A stretch of 64,000 nucleotides of DNA from Lachnospiraceae bacterium (GTDB lineage Bacteria > Bacillota > Clostridia > Lachnospirales > Lachnospiraceae): contig JAUNIX010000009.1 in NCBI GenBank assembly GCA_030523275.1, positions 1 through 64,000 on the forward strand, written 5' to 3'. The position numbers and the translations under genes were made by a program. This document shows positions 61,386 through 64,000 of the stretch, one piece after another (within the stretch, counting starts at the first letter, position 1; each line of letters opens with the position of its first letter). Below the pieces are notes generated by a model, which was not told the origin of the DNA, did not search any database, and saw only the letters and a list, made by a program, of their open reading frames with translations.

Positions 61386-62423
61386 ATGAAAAAACAATCC
61401 AGAAAAAAACGCAAACGACGTCATTCTCTATTATATAAGTTTATTTTTCTGATAGAGATTATTATTATCTTAGCGTTTATTATTTTTGGTATCTTATTAA
61501 AATCGATCAGCAGTGTAAACACGACTCCTCTAGAAAAGGAAAAATTGGTTACTGTTCATGAAGATACCAATATGGACGATTATACAAATATTGCATTGTT
61601 CGGAGTTGATACTAGATCAGAAGATTTGAGCAGTGAAAAAAGCCGTTCGGATGCGATCATTGTTGCCAGTATTAATAACCAGTCAAAAGAAGTAAAACTA
61701 ATTTCTCTGTACCGTGATACATACTGCAGCGTCAATGGAACTTATACAAAACTAACCCACGCCTATGCTTATGGTGGACCAGAGCTTGCAATCAGCACGA
61801 TCAACCGAAACTTAGATTTAAACATTGAGCAATATGCAACTGTAAATTTCAAAATTATGGTCGATATTGTAAATGCAATTGGCGGTGTTGAATTAGAAGT
61901 GGAATCTGATTTTATCGATGATCTAAATACTTACATCAGAGAAATGAATCGACAGAATGGTGGTAATTCTCCAGAATTTACCTCCGCCGGACCTTACACC
62001 TTTGATGGCAATCAGGCGGTGGCATACGCTCGAATTCGACATAATCAAAATGGAGATTTTAGTCGTGCCAGCCGTCAAAGAATTTTATTACAGGCAATCG
62101 CAAAACAAGCACAACATCATCCACTTTCCTTTTTAAAGGCAGTTAATAAGGTGTTACCACAAGTACAGACAAACATGACGACAAGTGATATTACAAAAAT
62201 GCTCTTAAGTGCTTCCAGTTATAACATTGTCGAAAATGATGGTTTCCCATACGACCATACAGAGGCACGTTTATCTGATGGACTATATTATGATATACCT
62301 AGAACCTTAAAGACAAATGTTATTAAACTTCATGAAAATTTATTTGGAACTGAAAATTATCAGGTAAGTGATGAACTAAACAAAATCAATGATAAGATTT
62401 GCTTACAAACTGGATTCTATTAA
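61386..62423 (+). CDS. LytR-CpsA-Psr (LCP) family protein
   Basis: Transfers lipid-linked polymers such as teichoic acid or capsule onto peptidoglycan. 345 residues: a strongly basic cytoplasmic start (about 1-15), one membrane helix near residues 18-40, then the LCP domain with NIALFGVDTRSED, RSDAIIVASIN, LISLYRDTYCS, KLTHAYAYGGPELAISTI near residue 120, and AVAYARIRHNQNGDFSRASRQ near 215, which together bind the polyprenyl pyrophosphate. Start is supported by GAGGAAG upstream. It could serve the glycerol-phosphate polymers made by the two clusters in this window, though it is not adjacent to either. Confidence 0.93.
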   Translation: MKKQSRKKRKRRHSLLYKFIFLIEIIIILAFIIFGILLKSISSVNTTPLEKEKLVTVHEDTNMDDYTNIALFGVDTRSEDLSSEKSRSDAIIVASINNQSKEVKLISLYRDTYCSVNGTYTKLTHAYAYGGPELAISTINRNLDLNIEQYATVNFKIMVDIVNAIGGVELEVESDFIDDLNTYIREMNRQNGGNSPEFTSAGPYTFDGNQAVAYARIRHNQNGDFSRASRQRILLQAIAKQAQHHPLSFLKAVNKVLPQVQTNMTTSDITKMLLSASSYNIVENDGFPYDHTEARLSDGLYYDIPRTLKTNVIKLHENLFGTENYQVSDELNKINDKICLQTGFY

Positions 62424-62426
62424 AGT

Positions 62427-62465
62427 AAAAAACAGGACATTTCAAAATTGAAATGCCCTGTTTTT
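62427..62465. terminator. Bidirectional terminator between the LCP gene and cdaR
   Basis: AAAAACAGG(A)CATTTCA and TGAAATG(C)CCTGTTTTT form a 16-bp stem with one mismatch and a short loop, with T on both outer sides, between convergent genes. Confidence 0.9.
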
Positions 62466-62475
62466 CATTGTTGTT

Positions 62476-63753
62476 TTATTCGTCTTCCTCAGTTTCTGTA
62501 TCGGACGTCGTGGTATCATTTTTATCGATAATCGTAATACCAATCTTTTGACTTCCAGATATCTCTACATTTTTAATATCCGCAAAATGAATGGTCACAT
62601 TATGATTTCCAAGTTTTAAATCCTTGAGATCAATTTGCGGTCTTAGATTCTCAATCGTTGCCTTTTTTAATGAATCTTTTAATCCCATCAAATGAATTTT
62701 CTTATTGGTCTCTTCAAATTCTACATCATAGTGATTTTCATTATTCAAAATCTGAATATCATCTGCTTTTATTGTCAAATCTTTTTCTGTAGTTTGATCG
62801 ATATTAACCTTTACCATAATCGCATTTTCTTCCTGTGCCAAAGAAATTCCATCTGGCAGTGCTACGTCATTTAAATCGATCGTTTTCTCAACAGTCGACT
62901 TCTTACCAGTAATATCAATCGATGGAAGTTCTAATTTTGATACTTTTTCCAAGTCTTTCGTTTCACCAGTGACAGTGACATATTTCGGTTCATAATCGAT
63001 TGTTCCAAGTACGTAGCCATTAGCTGGCTTCCCGATTGTCTTTAATGTCAATGGAAGTTTTTTCGTTTTCCAAATCTCTACTTTTACTTTAATTTTATCA
63101 ACATCAAGTTTGATACGTTTTGTATCTACAATATTTCCGTCCGAATCATAACATACTGGTTCTACGTTTGTTACAATATCGCTACTTACATCATCCACAT
63201 TGACTGCCACTCGTACTTGTTTGATATTTTTCACAATACTTACCGGACCTTTGACACTGATCAAATTTGGATTTGTAACCTTCTTGCCAATAGAATATCC
63301 ATCTGCAGGTTTTCCATTTGTCTCAGCAACAACTGGTACTTGCACTTGTTGCAAATCTTCAACTTCCAACGTCATCGTCTTATCATTTCCAAGAATAATT
63401 TCGATATCATCCGCATACTTTTTGGCCGTCACTTTAATTGGAACTGCATTCACGCTTGATAATTCAGATAAATCTGCTGTCACCACAAAATCCGTACGTT
63501 TTAATTTATCAACAATTGTTTTTTTCCCTTTAATGGAAAATGTAATTTTCTCTCCACTGGCAATTTGATAGGTCTGATTCAGATTATTCAATACATCCGA
63601 ATTTGTAATCGTAACTTCCATGCCAGAAAAGGTTCGTGTTGTAATCGGATCTTCTGTATTAATCACAAGTATCCACAGACAAATCGCTAATAATAGAGAA
63701 AGGATACGCAAGGATAAATTTCCGGATAAATATTTGTCAATCTTTTCTTTCAT
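62476..63753 (-). CDS. cdaR: YbbR-domain protein CdaR, regulator of diadenylate cyclase
   Basis: 425 residues: a short cytoplasmic N-terminus, one membrane helix near residues 15-32 ([17 protein letters not shown]), and about four YbbR repeats outside the membrane, each with a GKPADGY or GKPANGY-like turn (about residues 140 and 240). The C-terminal tail is acidic. CdaR binds and modulates the membrane-bound diadenylate cyclase CdaA. It overlaps the cdaA gene by 17 bases. GlmM, the usual third member, should be just downstream, but the next gene is the convergent LCP gene, so glmM is elsewhere. Confidence 0.92.
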   Translation of the reverse strand: MKEKIDKYLSGNLSLRILSLLLAICLWILVINTEDPITTRTFSGMEVTITNSDVLNNLNQTYQIASGEKITFSIKGKKTIVDKLKRTDFVVTADLSELSSVNAVPIKVTAKKYADDIEIILGNDKTMTLEVEDLQQVQVPVVAETNGKPADGYSIGKKVTNPNLISVKGPVSIVKNIKQVRVAVNVDDVSSDIVTNVEPVCYDSDGNIVDTKRIKLDVDKIKVKVEIWKTKKLPLTLKTIGKPANGYVLGTIDYEPKYVTVTGETKDLEKVSKLELPSIDITGKKSTVEKTIDLNDVALPDGISLAQEENAIMVKVNIDQTTEKDLTIKADDIQILNNENHYDVEFEETNKKIHLMGLKDSLKKATIENLRPQIDLKDLKLGNHNVTIHFADIKNVEISGSQKIGITIIDKNDTTTSDTETEEDE

Positions 63754-64000
63754 GTTTATCCCTTCCTTTCCAGAATTTTAATTTCTTAACTTTTTTAACT
63801 TCTGAGTCATCCGTCTTCAGAACCTGAAGATAACGTTTTAGGGAGTCAGCATTCAAATCACGATATAATCTACCTCGTTCTGCTATCGAAATACTACCTG
63901 TTTCTTCTGATACGGCAATGGAAATACTATCTGAAACTTCACTCATTCCAATAGCCGCACGATGTCTGGTTCCCAGTTCTTTTCCAATTTCTAAACTATC
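63737..64000 (-). CDS. cdaA: Diadenylate cyclase CdaA (partial, N-terminus off the right edge)
   Basis: Makes cyclic di-AMP from two ATP. Only the last 87 codons are present. They start [20 protein letters not shown], with the RHRAA motif of the DisA_N catalytic fold, and continue through [11 protein letters not shown] to a basic C-terminal tail. The frame is open to the window edge. The methionine at 63946 is internal (the codon of AIGM), so it is not a start. It overlaps cdaR by 17 bases. Cyclic di-AMP affects wall and osmotic homeostasis, in keeping with the many wall genes here. Confidence 0.95.
   Translation of the reverse strand, partial: DSLEIGKELGTRHRAAIGMSEVSDSISIAVSEETGSISIAERGRLYRDLNADSLKRYLQVLKTDDSEVKKVKKLKFWKGRDKHERKD

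Overview
The window reads as chromosomal DNA of an AT-rich, spore-forming anaerobic Firmicute, most likely a gut Lachnospiraceae (Clostridia). The grounds are AGGAGG-type ribosome binding sites, consensus sigma-A promoters, a T-box in front of ileS, SpoIID and SpoIIQ, two rubrerythrins and a desulfoferrodoxin, a PerR-like Fur protein, CdaA/CdaR, and teichoic-acid CDP-glycerol transferases. Nearly every gene is on the minus strand. Only a ketopantoate reductase-like gene, a hemolysin III-like gene and an LCP gene run on the plus strand. Both edges cut a gene: sdaAB on the left and cdaA on the right.

Layout. 0-12 kb is metabolic: serine dehydratase beta (partial), a LysA-type decarboxylase, class II aldolase, a siroheme/heme cluster (Met8-like, GNAT, hemB, DUF975), two small-family membrane or hypothetical genes, a rubrerythrin/desulfoferrodoxin pair and deoD-deoB. 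12-13 kb holds a small redox operon (cysteine-rich ribbon protein, thioredoxin, ferredoxin-thioredoxin reductase catalytic-type protein). It is followed by an ORF-less transcription unit with its own consensus promoter and terminator. 14-24 kb holds cbiG, a eukaryote-type hisA, mutY, comF, a secreted papain-like protease, recD2 and an MreB/Mbl gene. 25-30.4 kb holds acpP, tagD, two CDP-glycerol transferases and a secreted lysozyme-like protein. 30.7-34.8 kb has reverse rubrerythrin with perR, hemolysin III, a GIY-YIG protein, spoIIQ and spoIID. 35-42 kb has glgP, the T-box-controlled ileS and a HAD phosphatase. 42-44 kb has an ECF sigma/anti-sigma pair followed by a wrecked putative lipoprotein gene. 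44-54 kb is a second polymer locus: an IspD/TarI-like cytidylyltransferase, four CDP-glycerol transferases, a GT2 and a Wzy-like membrane protein, ending in an RluA enzyme. 54.8-64 kb has icd, DUF368, CIRCE-controlled htpG, an htrA-like protease, LCP, cdaR and cdaA.

How the parts fit. Several genes concern the cell envelope: six CDP-glycerol transferases, TagD, LCP (polymer attachment), DUF368 (undecaprenyl-phosphate recycling), MreB/Mbl and CdaA/CdaR. The oxidative-stress genes share a visible circuit. Two near-identical PerR-type boxes sit at the same distance from the -10 hexamers of perR and reverse rubrerythrin.

Two families of palindromic intergenic elements are scattered through the window. 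One, about 182 bp when full length, interrupts the putative lipoprotein gene. A member of the other lies between the ileS T-box terminator and the ileS start codon. All calls come from reading the sequence; no database search was run.
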